Shown piece by piece: positions 1 to 7,827 of a stretch of 38,293 nucleotides of DNA. This DNA comes from an uncultured Christensenellaceae bacterium (GTDB lineage: Bacteria; Bacillota_A; Clostridia; Christensenellales; UBA3700): NCBI GenBank assembly GCA_944381335.1, contig CALWKT010000071.1, positions 1 to 38,293 on the forward strand, given 5' to 3'. The notes beneath the pieces are model-generated. The model did no database searches, was not told the origin of the DNA, and saw only the letters and a list, made by a program, of their open reading frames with translations. The position numbers and the translations under genes were made by a program. Within the stretch, counting starts at the first letter, position 1; each line of letters opens with the position of its first letter.

Positions 1-1
1 G

Positions 2-118
2 AAGACTCTAAAAAAATATCTGGCGTTAATTAACGCCAGACCTAAGAAAGTGCTTGGTTACAAAACACCAGCAGATTTATTTGAACAAGAATTGCAAAAA
101 GTGTTGCACTTGGTTTGA
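2..118 (+). CDS. IS30-family transposase, C-terminal end (partial)
   Basis: The window opens inside a reading frame whose last 38 residues include INARPRKVLGYKTPADLFE, the typical end of the DDE domain of IS30-family transposases (the N-R-P-R-K-x-L-G-[WY]-K-T-P motif), then a TGA at 116-118. The transposase cuts and joins the element ends through a DDE catalytic triad, which lies outside the window. Whether the element is intact cannot be judged. The AT-rich codons contrast with the GC-richer neighbours, which fits a mobile element. Family assignment is good; exact subgroup unknown. Confidence 0.8.
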   Translation, partial: KTLKKYLALINARPKKVLGYKTPADLFEQELQKVLHLV

Positions 119-273
119 CAATTCACTATGCCGTTCTCGGCGGCAATCAAACCGAAGGTTCACGGTTCGCTCCGCTCACCCCTCCAGGTCGCCATCTCAG
201 ATTGCTCCCCGCTTTGGCTAAAAACATGCCACCGGCATGTTTTCTTAACGCGTCGCGCCCGCCGGGAACGCCA

Positions 274-304
274 TAAAAATCGCGTCGAAAAGCGCGATTT
301 TTTC
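274..304 (+). terminator. Rho-independent terminator-like hairpin
   Basis: A 9-bp stem AAAATCGCG/CGCGATTTT (276-284 with 293-301) around an 8-base loop is followed by further T residues. A second perfect 10-bp hairpin with a 3-base loop lies at 221-243 just before it. Together they would stop transcription leaving the IS30 transposase gene. Confidence 0.6.
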
Positions 305-350
305 ATTGTGTAACAATAAATACGGAACCGTAAATTAAATACGATTCCGT

Positions 351-382
351 TTGCGGAGTGTTGAGGATTTGAACCTCGTGGC
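351..382 (-). other. Orphan tRNA 3'-end-like fragment
   Basis: Read on the minus strand, GAGGTTCAAATCCTC forms a T-arm with the canonical TTCAAAT loop, followed by an acceptor-like ACACTCCG. No D-arm, anticodon arm or 5' acceptor strand is found in the next 150 bases, so this is not a tRNA gene. Such fragments are typical of att sites or leftovers where an integrated element used a tRNA 3' end. It could also be chance; the T-arm match is short. Confidence 0.4.
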
Positions 383-530
383 ATTTTATATTATTTCCTT
401 CGTATTTCTGTGTATTTGCAACGATTTATCATGTCCATTTGATTCACTACAAACACGCCACTATAGCATATTGGCGCTTTCATTTTTTATACTCAGGCGC
501 TTATTTACACATTTTTATCTTATTCAGACC

Positions 531-559
531 TTGACCCGCTTACCTCGTGCGCATATTAT
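531..559 (+). promoter_or_regulatory. Sigma-70-type promoter for the GH38 gene
   Basis: TTGACC (531-536) and TATTAT (554-559) are separated by 17 bases. Transcription would start near 566 and give a leader of about 20 bases with AAGGGG placed 6 bases before the ATG at 588. An imperfect palindrome, CGCCA...TGGCG at 456-476, lies about 55 bases upstream and could be an activator site. Confidence 0.65.
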
Positions 560-587
560 ATAAGTATAAAACAATAAGGGGAAATAT

Positions 588-3557
588 ATGGACGTAAACA
601 CAAAAACCATTCTCACTTATATCCGCAACCCGTTTATAGCTTCTCACCTGGAGATCGTAAAGCAAAACGTTTACAAAAAACTCGTTGCTTTCGATTGCGA
701 AATTGCCGTGACAGACGAACCCGTTCCTTACGAAAAACGCAATACTCTGTCTTACGAAAAGATAACGCGCGGACAAAAGTGGGGAAAACTCTTTTCATGC
801 TGTTGGTACAAGCTGACCGCCACCCTTCCGGCAGAGGCGGTGCGGAACGCGGAAAATTGCGTAGCGGTACTCGATCTGGGCGGCGAAGGCTGTATCTTCA
901 ACGACGACGGCGTCGTGCAGGGGCTCACAGACGTGCTGGGCATAGCCGACTTTATGCAACCGGTGAAAGGCAAAAAAGTCGTCGCGCTTTCAAAGCTTAA
1001 ACCTGCCGCGGATAAACCTCTCACCGTATGGGTCGAAGGCGGCAACAACAGGCGCAAAGACGGCGCGCCGTTCAAGGGCGCGTACGTAGCGCGTTTCAAC
1101 CGCGAAATACACGCTTATTTTTACGACTTCCTCTCTCTGTATCAGTATTCCGCGATATGTTCAAGCGGAGCGCAAAAGCGCGGGATAAACGCGGCGTTGA
1201 GAAAGGCGTGCCTCGTTGCGGCGTGCCCTACGGAAAGCTCATGCAATAAGGCGCGCGAGATACTCAGACCGTATCTGAGCCGAAACAAACGCACCGATTT
1301 CACGCTGTACGCAACAGGTCACGCGCACCTCGACCTTGGCTGGCTGTGGCCGATACGCGAGACAAAGCGAAAGGCGGAACGCACTTTTTCAAACGCGCTC
1401 GCGAATATCGAAAAATATCCGTCTTACGTCTTCGGCGCAAGTCAGCCGCAACAGTTCGAGTGGATGAAGAACAACCGCCCCGCCCTTTACGCAAAGATAA
1501 AGAAAGCGGTAGTGGACGGCAGGATTGAACCGCAGGGCTGTATGTGGGTGGAGCCGGACACCAACGTACCGTCGGGCGAAAGTCTTATCCGTCAATGCAA
1601 ATACGGCAAAGGCTTCTGGAAGGAAGAATTCGGGTTTGACTGCGATATGCTGTGGGTGCCCGACGTATTCGGTTACAGCGGCAACCTGCCGCAGATCCTG
1701 CGCGGTTGCGGCGTGGACAGATTTATGACGATAAAGCTGAGCTGGAACACGGTCAACAAATTCCCGTACCACTCGTTCGTATGGCACGGGATCGACGATT
1801 CGGCAGTTCTCGTACATATGCCGCCGGAGGGCGATTACAACTCCACCGCAAGCCCGCTCGCCGCGGACGTAACCGAAAAGTGTTACCGCGAGCGCAATAT
1901 AAGCGATAAGGCGATGATGCTTTACGGGATAGGCGACGGCGGAGGAGGACCGGGCGAATATCACCTGGAAATGATCGAAAGATGCAAGGAGATCGACGGG
2001 CTTCCCCGCGTAAAACAAACACGGGCAAAGGAATTTTTTGACGAACTGGCTAAAGACAAGGACAAGTTGCCGCAATACAAAGGAGAACTTTACCTTGAAA
2101 AACATCGCGGCACGTACACCACTCAGGGCAGGATGAAACGCTTTAACCGCACGACGGAAAGACTGCTCTGCCTCACCGAATGGCTCTGCGCCTGCGCCGC
2201 CCTGAAAGGTCGGGCTTATCCGGAAAGCGAACTGGACAAAGTGTGGAAAGAACTGCTTTTATATCAATTCCACGATATGCTGCCCGGCTCCTCGATAAAC
2301 CGCATCTACGAAGAATGTCACAGGCGTTACCCTGTCATGCAGGCGGAACTTGCTAAGCTCAGAGAAAGCGCGCTGTCCGCGCTGAAAACAGGCGACAAGC
2401 CGAGCGTAATAAACGACTGCCCGTTCGGAAGAAGCGGATACGTTTCCGAAAACGGCAGACTGTACTGCTTCTCCGCAAAAGCGTACTCATCTGCCGCGCT
2501 TGAAGAAACTACGCAGGAAAAGGCAAACTCCGGGCTTTCTTCAGACGGCGAAAGCATTGAGAACGCGCAGGTCAGGGCGACTTTCAATAAAGACGGAGAG
2601 ATAATCGGTCTTATCCTTAAAAACGCAGACGGGCGCGAATTTATAAAAACGGCTTCCGGCACGATGAGGATATATACGGATAAACGGATGATACCTTACA
2701 ACGCGTGGGACATACGCCCCGATTACGAGAAGTTCGCGAGCGAAAAGATGAAGCTCGTCTCGTCAAAGCCTTACGTAAAGGACGGCAAAGCGGGCATGGA
2801 ACAGCTTTTCTCTTACGGCAACTCGACTGTAAGACGTCTTGTATATCTGACCGCAGACAGCCCGGCCGTATACTTCGAAAACAAAGCCGACTGGCACGAA
2901 ACGCACAAGATGCTGAGGGCGGATTTCTTCCCTGCCGATTTTGCGGATACCGTCAGCTGCGACATCCAGTTCGGGCATATAGGAAGAAGCACGAAAACGC
3001 AAAACAGCGTAGAGAAGGCGCAGTTCGAAGTCTGCGCGCACAAGTGGGTGGACGTTTCCTCAGGCGGCTACGGCTTTTCCCTTCTCAACGACTGCAAATA
3101 CGGACACCGCGTCAAGGACGGCAAGATCAGTCTAAACCTCCTGCGCTCAACCGTATACCCGGACCCCGAAGCGGACAGAGGGGAGCACGAATTTTCTTTC
3201 GCGATCTTCCCGCACGCGGGCGGCGTTGAAGACAGCGACATAAGAAAACACGCCTACGAGCTCAACAGACCGCCCGTAGTCCTGCCGTTCACGGCGGAAG
3301 TCAAGGGAGTGAGAACGGATAACTCAAACGTTATCGTGGATTCTGTTCACCGCGAAAAGGACCTGACCGTCGTAAGACTTTACGAAAGCTCGGGCGCCAC
3401 GCAGACCTTCAACCTTATATCCGACTTTGACGAAGACGAGCGCTTTAAAGCCGATATGCTCGTCACGACCCTTACCCCGATCGGCGCCGGAAAGATAGCG
3501 TTGAGACCCTTTGAGACTATGACGGTAGTCCTGAAACAAATTGCCGCGCCCAGCTGA
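588..3557 (+). CDS. GH38 alpha-mannosidase
   Basis: A 989-residue glycoside hydrolase that removes terminal alpha-linked mannose with retention of configuration, using a zinc ion. The GH38 (alpha/beta)7 catalytic domain begins at about residue 240: H-A-H-L-D-L-G-W gives zinc ligands H247 and D249, and WVPDVFG gives D359 as zinc ligand and nucleophile. The middle (about 500-600, with QFHDMLPGSS) matches the three-helix alpha-mannosidase middle domain, and the C-terminal 380 residues match the beta-rich C-terminal domains. Length is normal for the family. No signal peptide is seen, so it acts in the cytoplasm on imported oligosaccharides. It is monocistronic, with its own promoter and a terminator at 3677, and sits opposite a GPH symporter and AraC regulator that probably belong to the same glycan pathway. 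Substrate linkage (alpha-1,2/1,3/1,6) cannot be read from sequence. Confidence 0.95.
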   Translation: MDVNTKTILTYIRNPFIASHLEIVKQNVYKKLVAFDCEIAVTDEPVPYEKRNTLSYEKITRGQKWGKLFSCCWYKLTATLPAEAVRNAENCVAVLDLGGEGCIFNDDGVVQGLTDVLGIADFMQPVKGKKVVALSKLKPAADKPLTVWVEGGNNRRKDGAPFKGAYVARFNREIHAYFYDFLSLYQYSAICSSGAQKRGINAALRKACLVAACPTESSCNKAREILRPYLSRNKRTDFTLYATGHAHLDLGWLWPIRETKRKAERTFSNALANIEKYPSYVFGASQPQQFEWMKNNRPALYAKIKKAVVDGRIEPQGCMWVEPDTNVPSGESLIRQCKYGKGFWKEEFGFDCDMLWVPDVFGYSGNLPQILRGCGVDRFMTIKLSWNTVNKFPYHSFVWHGIDDSAVLVHMPPEGDYNSTASPLAADVTEKCYRERNISDKAMMLYGIGDGGGGPGEYHLEMIERCKEIDGLPRVKQTRAKEFFDELAKDKDKLPQYKGELYLEKHRGTYTTQGRMKRFNRTTERLLCLTEWLCACAALKGRAYPESELDKVWKELLLYQFHDMLPGSSINRIYEECHRRYPVMQAELAKLRESALSALKTGDKPSVINDCPFGRSGYVSENGRLYCFSAKAYSSAALEETTQEKANSGLSSDGESIENAQVRATFNKDGEIIGLILKNADGREFIKTASGTMRIYTDKRMIPYNAWDIRPDYEKFASEKMKLVSSKPYVKDGKAGMEQLFSYGNSTVRRLVYLTADSPAVYFENKADWHETHKMLRADFFPADFADTVSCDIQFGHIGRSTKTQNSVEKAQFEVCAHKWVDVSSGGYGFSLLNDCKYGHRVKDGKISLNLLRSTVYPDPEADRGEHEFSFAIFPHAGGVEDSDIRKHAYELNRPPVVLPFTAEVKGVRTDNSNVIVDSVHREKDLTVVRLYESSGATQTFNLISDFDEDERFKADMLVTTLTPIGAGKIALRPFETMTVVLKQIAAPS

Positions 3558-3676
3558 AACGGCAAGGCGAAAAAGCGTATGAGCAAGTCAAAACGACAAA
3601 AGCAATACTTTTGGCAACCCGGAAAACGAGCAGGCAAAACGTCAAGAAAAAACAATAATTGAAAATACAGTTTAAC

Positions 3677-3715
3677 GTACACGGGCACGAAAATTTCGTG
3701 CCCATGTACTTTCCT
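3677..3715. terminator. Bidirectional terminator between GH38 and MBL genes
   Basis: A 33-base inverted repeat (3677-3709) with one mismatch in a 16-bp stem, containing GGGCACGAAA and its complement, sits between two convergent genes and is followed by a pyrimidine-rich tract on the plus strand. Confidence 0.7.
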
Positions 3716-3798
3716 TCTCTCTCCGGTGTTCCGCCATTATCTCAAGCGGAAAAACTTTTGATCTCATTTCTTTGAACGCTGTCGTTTATCCTGTTGTC

Positions 3799-4806
3799 TC
3801 ACCCTAAATCAATTTTGTCGTACAGCCTGACGTCGCCGACGTCCGTGATGTCCAGGATTATCCCGTTATGCTTTGCGGTCTGATATATCGGAGTCATGTT
3901 GATCATCGTCACGACGATCTGCACGGATAAGTTCGCCGGCTTGTTGTTGGTCTGTATTGCCATGTCAGGGTCCAGAGTCCTTATATAACTTAACGTGGAC
4001 GAGCCGAGGTATCCGTGATGTCCCAGCTTCAGCACGTTGACTTTGCCGATTTCCGGAGCCAGTCTCTTTTCATCGCCGTCGAAATTGTTGATATCCCCCG
4101 CAAGGAATACCCTGTAACCGTCTTTTTCGACAAGCACGCCCAGCGAGTTTTCGTTTTCTCCGACCTTGTCGTCGGGGTCCGCTTCCTGCCCGTTGAACAG
4201 AGTGATGCTGAAATTTCCGAAAGCGAACGACAAGTCCTCTAAGTCCTGCACAAGCTCCGCGCCCTGTGCCTCAACGGCGGCGACCGTCTGTTCGTAAACC
4301 TCTTTATTATCCCAGCCGCTGACCTCCGCTTTCTTTATCCCTTCTTCTGAATAGCGCTTTAAATACGCCCTCTCAAGGTGCACGTTGTCCTGCGCCAGCA
4401 CGGTGTCGAAGCCGCCCAGATGATCTGAATGAGCGTGCGTGCCTATTATGAATTCCAGGTATATCTGCCCGTCTTCGCCGGCGCAGAACGAGTTCAGATA
4501 ATCCACCACGTAATCTTCGTATCCGGTCAGATCAAGGCTGCTCAGCCCGCGCGGATTGTCGTTGTCCTCGCCGCAGTCTATCAGCGCGAACTTGCCGCAG
4601 CTTTCGAGAAGTATCGCGTCGCTGTTGCCGACGTTGAGAAAATGTATTCTGTCTCCGCCCTTGCTGCCGTCGTATGCGGTGAAAGTAAAGTCATCCTCTA
4701 CCGCCAAGCCGAACAACGCGCAGCTGCCCGCTACTATGCCCGCCATCAGCGCGAGTACGCCGATAACGCATACGACTATAAGCAACGCTTTCTTCCACTT
4801 TTTCAT
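3799..4806 (-). CDS. ComEC/Rec2-like metallo-beta-lactamase-fold hydrolase, membrane anchored
   Basis: The 335-residue protein starts with a charged KKWKK stretch and one hydrophobic helix (about residues 7-32), so the hydrolase domain is exported and membrane-tethered. From residue 51 it matches the ComEC-type MBL fold: IHFLNVGNSDAILLE and THAHSDHLGGFD, where H124-x-H126-x-D128-H129 is the metal site, followed by the later G-x-x-F-L-A-G-D and KLGHHG motifs. Family members are phosphodiesterases or related hydrolases; the substrate here is unknown. The ATG overlaps the stop of the upstream symporter (ATGA), with GGAGG in front, so the two are translationally coupled. It lacks the ComEC membrane channel, so a role in DNA uptake is unlikely. 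Confidence 0.85.
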   Translation of the reverse strand: MKKWKKALLIVVCVIGVLALMAGIVAGSCALFGLAVEDDFTFTAYDGSKGGDRIHFLNVGNSDAILLESCGKFALIDCGEDNDNPRGLSSLDLTGYEDYVVDYLNSFCAGEDGQIYLEFIIGTHAHSDHLGGFDTVLAQDNVHLERAYLKRYSEEGIKKAEVSGWDNKEVYEQTVAAVEAQGAELVQDLEDLSFAFGNFSITLFNGQEADPDDKVGENENSLGVLVEKDGYRVFLAGDINNFDGDEKRLAPEIGKVNVLKLGHHGYLGSSTLSYIRTLDPDMAIQTNNKPANLSVQIVVTMINMTPIYQTAKHNGIILDITDVGDVRLYDKIDLG

Positions 4807-6764
4807 TTTACGCCTCCGTTGCCGTCAAGCGCGTTTTCCGCCGCCGCTTCAGCCGCCGCAACGTTTTCCGCAAGGACGGTATCTTCAAACTTTTCCTTTG
4901 CGAGTATTCTCAAAAAGCCCTTTTCTCCGCGCGCTTTTCTCTCTTCAACGTCGCGCTTTATAAACTCCTTTTTCCTTGCGCGGAACTCCTTGAAGTCTGC
5001 AATGAGCGCCTCTCTTCTCTTTTTCGACCTCGCTTTCAGCTCCGCTTTGCGGGCTGATCTCATCTCCTTTTCAGCTGACTTTATCAGCTTTTCGGGCACG
5101 CCCTCCGCGCGTTTCTGTTCTTTCATTGCCGTTACGCTCTTTTCAAAATCGACTTTTTCCTTTTCCTGCGCCGCGCGTTTTTCGTCAGCCTCTCTTTTCA
5201 GCTCTTCTATCTTTTTGCGCTCTGCTTCCTGTTCGCGTTCAACGCCTTCAAGATATTCGACGTAAAGTCTTCTTCTGTCCTCTTCCGGCAAGCCGGCGCA
5301 CTCCTCTCTGCCACAGAATTTCTTGTATTCCAGCCTTTCTCTTATCTCCACCATATCTTTCGCTTTCAGGTTGCAGAAAAGATAAGGAAGCGCAGAAAGC
5401 GCCGCCGCTATTATGACGACAATGACGACCCATTGTATGATCGGCTCCCTGACCGCCGCGTCTGTGAGTATAGAATAATCGGTCAGCCCCGTCGTTTCGT
5501 CCGCAACGAGACCGAACGTTTCGTATATGATCGAGAAGGTGACCGTGGAAAGTATCGTGCCGACCGTGGTTATCATCAGCATGAAGTTCTGCGCAAACCC
5601 CTCCAGGCGGGTGCCGTATTTGTCCTGGTGGTAGTCCAGCCCGTCGGAAAGAAGGCTGGTCTGCATTATGTACTGCGGACCCGAAGCGAAATTGTAGAAG
5701 AACAACGCAATAACGAAAAATACGAATCCTTTCCTGAACGTCAGCAACATCAGCGCCGCCGCAACGCAATTGAGCGCGTGAGCAAAGAACGTAGAATATT
5801 TCGCGCCCATTTTCTTTATCAGCAACGGAGCAAGTATTATGCCCGGCGTAAACCCGAAGGACACTATGCTCTGAACAATCCCGAGCGCCGCGGAATTGTT
5901 CAGCTGATACGTGCATACCCAGGTGAGAAGCACGCCTATGCCGCCCTTGAAACCTTCGAAAAACTTTGACAGAGATACGATCCAGAAATAGCGGCTTTTG
6001 CTCAGCTCCCTTACGCCTTTGAAAAACGGCACTTTCGCCGCCTTTTCCTCTTCCTTTACCAGCGTGCGCTCCCTGGTGCCGGTCATCACAAGAAGTCCCA
6101 TCAGAAAACCTGCGACCGCGAATATCGGAAAAAATATCCTGTAAGTCAGAATATTTGTCATGCAGTCCTTGCCCAGAAAAAGTCCGGCAAGCGACGGCAA
6201 AAGAAGCTGAACCAGGCTGGGACCGAGATTCGCGACAAATTCTGATATACTGAGGATCTTGGTTCGCTCGTAAGAATTGGGCGTGATTATCTGAGAAACG
6301 CCCATATATGCGTTGTTGTAAAGCGGCTGAGCGATCGTGACCAGATTTATAAGAATACCCACGACGACGACCTTGACGACCGGCGGCGCGTCCAGAGGTA
6401 TGAAAGCCATTCCGACGATCCCGATCGCCGTCGGTATCCCTGCCCATAGCACGTACGGCCGGAATTTCCCTATCTTAGTATGAGTGTTGTCCACAAGCAT
6501 GCTTATGAACGGCGTCTTTAAGATGCTGATGACGTTGGTGATGACGGTGAGGATGATGAAATGCCTGGGACTCAGACCGTAAACGGCGCCGAACAGCAGA
6601 CACGTTGACGCAAGTGTCATATATGAAAGCAACGACCCCAGCGTCTTTATGCCCATACCTCCGGCGCAGAAATTGAAAACCTCTTTATAAGAAACGTATT
6701 CGTTTTTCCTCGGCCTTTCCCAGTAACTTTGCAGATCGTACCTTAAATTCGCGATTTTCCCCAT
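4803..6764 (-). CDS. GPH-family (MFS) sugar:cation symporter with charged coiled-coil tail
   Basis: A 653-residue membrane transporter. About 12 hydrophobic segments lie in residues 25-465. Motifs typical of the glycoside-pentoside-hexuronide family are present: VDNTHTKIGKFRPYVLW near loop 2-3, and PQYIMQTSLLSDGLDYHQ later. It should import a glycoside with Na+ or H+. The last about 170 residues are extremely Lys/Glu/Arg/Ala rich and predicted helical, well beyond the usual 450-480 residue family length; such a cytoplasmic tail may bind a partner. The start at 6764 is chosen because AGGGAG lies 8 bases upstream, whereas the ATG-like start 22 codons earlier sits inside the promoter region. It faces a divergent AraC regulator and is coupled to the MBL hydrolase downstream. 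Confidence 0.88.
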   Translation of the reverse strand: MGKIANLRYDLQSYWERPRKNEYVSYKEVFNFCAGGMGIKTLGSLLSYMTLASTCLLFGAVYGLSPRHFIILTVITNVISILKTPFISMLVDNTHTKIGKFRPYVLWAGIPTAIGIVGMAFIPLDAPPVVKVVVVGILINLVTIAQPLYNNAYMGVSQIITPNSYERTKILSISEFVANLGPSLVQLLLPSLAGLFLGKDCMTNILTYRIFFPIFAVAGFLMGLLVMTGTRERTLVKEEEKAAKVPFFKGVRELSKSRYFWIVSLSKFFEGFKGGIGVLLTWVCTYQLNNSAALGIVQSIVSFGFTPGIILAPLLIKKMGAKYSTFFAHALNCVAAALMLLTFRKGFVFFVIALFFYNFASGPQYIMQTSLLSDGLDYHQDKYGTRLEGFAQNFMLMITTVGTILSTVTFSIIYETFGLVADETTGLTDYSILTDAAVREPIIQWVVIVVIIAAALSALPYLFCNLKAKDMVEIRERLEYKKFCGREECAGLPEEDRRRLYVEYLEGVEREQEAERKKIEELKREADEKRAAQEKEKVDFEKSVTAMKEQKRAEGVPEKLIKSAEKEMRSARKAELKARSKKRREALIADFKEFRARKKEFIKRDVEERKARGEKGFLRILAKEKFEDTVLAENVAAAEAAAENALDGNGGVK

Positions 6765-6783
6765 CACACTGTCTCCCTGGCTC

Positions 6784-6830
6784 TTGCAAACGTTCGCACG
6801 GTATGCTATTATAATTTTAACATATTTCAC
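6784..6830. promoter_or_regulatory. Divergent promoter region, GPH symporter / AraC regulator
   Basis: The 94 bases between the two start codons contain overlapping -10 boxes: TATAAT at 6810-6815 on the plus strand and TATAAT on the minus strand (6813-6808). The -35 boxes are weak (TTGCAA 6784-6789 for plus; TTGCAT 19 bases upstream for minus), which suits activation by an AraC-type protein. Polymerase could not use both at once. Confidence 0.5.
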
Positions 6831-6857
6831 ACATGCAAAAAAGACGGCAAACTGATT

Positions 6858-7703
6858 ATGAAAGTTAAAAAAATAAACCTCCCCGGGGAATACGTGGAGC
6901 TTTGGAATTATTACAACCCGTCAATGCCATTCTTCGTCGGCATGATCGGAAGCAACGGCTCTGAGCGCAATCCCGCGACAAAACCGTCTCAGCGGTTCAA
7001 CTTTCGGGCAACGGGCATTGCTTATATGAAAAAAGGAAGCGGCACGGTCAGCGTGAACGGCGCTTCTTTTAGCGTCAGCGAAGGCGACGTGTTTCTGCTG
7101 CCGAAATACAGCGACCACACCTGCGTCGCCGACGATTCTTCTCCGTGGGAAGTGGAATGGATCGTGGTGGACGGAAAACTTGTGGACAGTCTCCTTGAGT
7201 TGTATCTCCCCCGGAATCGTCTGATCATTGAAAATTTCAATGCCGAATACGTGTTTTCCGGCATGAAAGACCTGCTCAGAACTTATAACGACAATATCGA
7301 TCAGTTCGTCAAATATGCGACTCTGCTCTTTTTCAGCTTTATTGTGGACCTGAATTTCTCTCTGCAAAGAGCCGCGGACAGCGTTGCATACAAAGTGAAA
7401 CAGATGCTTGACTACAACTCCCACAGGAATCTGACGATCAAAGACATCGCCGAAAGTCTGCACTATTCAGTCAACTATGTCATACGTTCTTTCAAAAAAG
7501 AATTCAATATGACGCCCGCTCAATACTATATCAGGCGCAAGATCGAACTTGCCGAAATGTATCTGAGAACAAGCGAAGAAACCGTCTGCGAGATCTCTGA
7601 CAAGCTGAATTTCATAGATCAGCATTATTTCGCAAACGTCTTCAAACGCATGACCGGAACGACTCCCAGCCGTTACCGCGCGCAGTTCAGACAAAATATG
7701 TGA
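6858..7703 (+). CDS. AraC-family transcriptional regulator
   Basis: The 281-residue protein has an N-terminal cupin sensor domain (about residues 20-150, with GSGTVSVNGASFSVSEGDVF) and a C-terminal double helix-turn-helix DNA-binding domain (about 175-278). The last domain carries NLTIKDIAESLHYSVNYV as first HTH and the family signature ISDKLNFIDQHYFANVFKR. The cupin would bind a sugar and the protein would then activate the neighbouring transport genes. It is divergent from the GPH symporter and ends at a strong terminator. The ribosome binding site is poor (AAAAAGACGG), giving low expression as usual for regulators. Confidence 0.92.
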   Translation: MKVKKINLPGEYVELWNYYNPSMPFFVGMIGSNGSERNPATKPSQRFNFRATGIAYMKKGSGTVSVNGASFSVSEGDVFLLPKYSDHTCVADDSSPWEVEWIVVDGKLVDSLLELYLPRNRLIIENFNAEYVFSGMKDLLRTYNDNIDQFVKYATLLFFSFIVDLNFSLQRAADSVAYKVKQMLDYNSHRNLTIKDIAESLHYSVNYVIRSFKKEFNMTPAQYYIRRKIELAEMYLRTSEETVCEISDKLNFIDQHYFANVFKRMTGTTPSRYRAQFRQNM

Positions 7704-7773
7704 AATAAATAACATGCTTCGCCGTCTTGTTGTCACTATTCTTTTAAGACGCGTTTATGTGCATGAATTTACA

Positions 7774-7805
7774 CAAAAAGCCCGCTGAAAAGCGGGCGTT
7801 TTCTG
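7774..7805. terminator. Bidirectional rho-independent terminator
   Basis: Perfect 7-bp stem GCCCGCT/AGCGGGC (7780-7786 with 7791-7797) and a GAAA loop. T-rich tracts follow on both strands, so it serves both the AraC gene (+) and the TIR gene (-), which converge here. Confidence 0.9.
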
Positions 7806-7827
7806 TTGAACGGTACCTGATCTTTTC

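Larger units (their letters stand above)
119..530. other. Non-coding stretch between the IS30 end and the GH38 gene
   Basis: No convincing gene is seen. The stretch holds the likely outer end of the IS30 element, three hairpins (stems 221-230/234-243, 276-284/293-301 and 322-332/340-350), a tRNA 3'-end-like fragment on the minus strand (about 351-382) and an imperfect 21-base palindrome at 456-476. The short open frames here have no ribosome binding site and look accidental. Confidence 0.6.

Noticed and set aside
1389..2105. 238-codon minus-strand frame inside the GH38 gene
   Set aside because: Antisense shadow of a clear GH38 gene with no start signal or domain.
3579..3662. 27-residue basic reading frame after the GH38 gene
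   Set aside because: Only a weak AAGG-type ribosome binding site and no sign of conservation; lysine-rich short frames are common in A-rich intergenic DNA.
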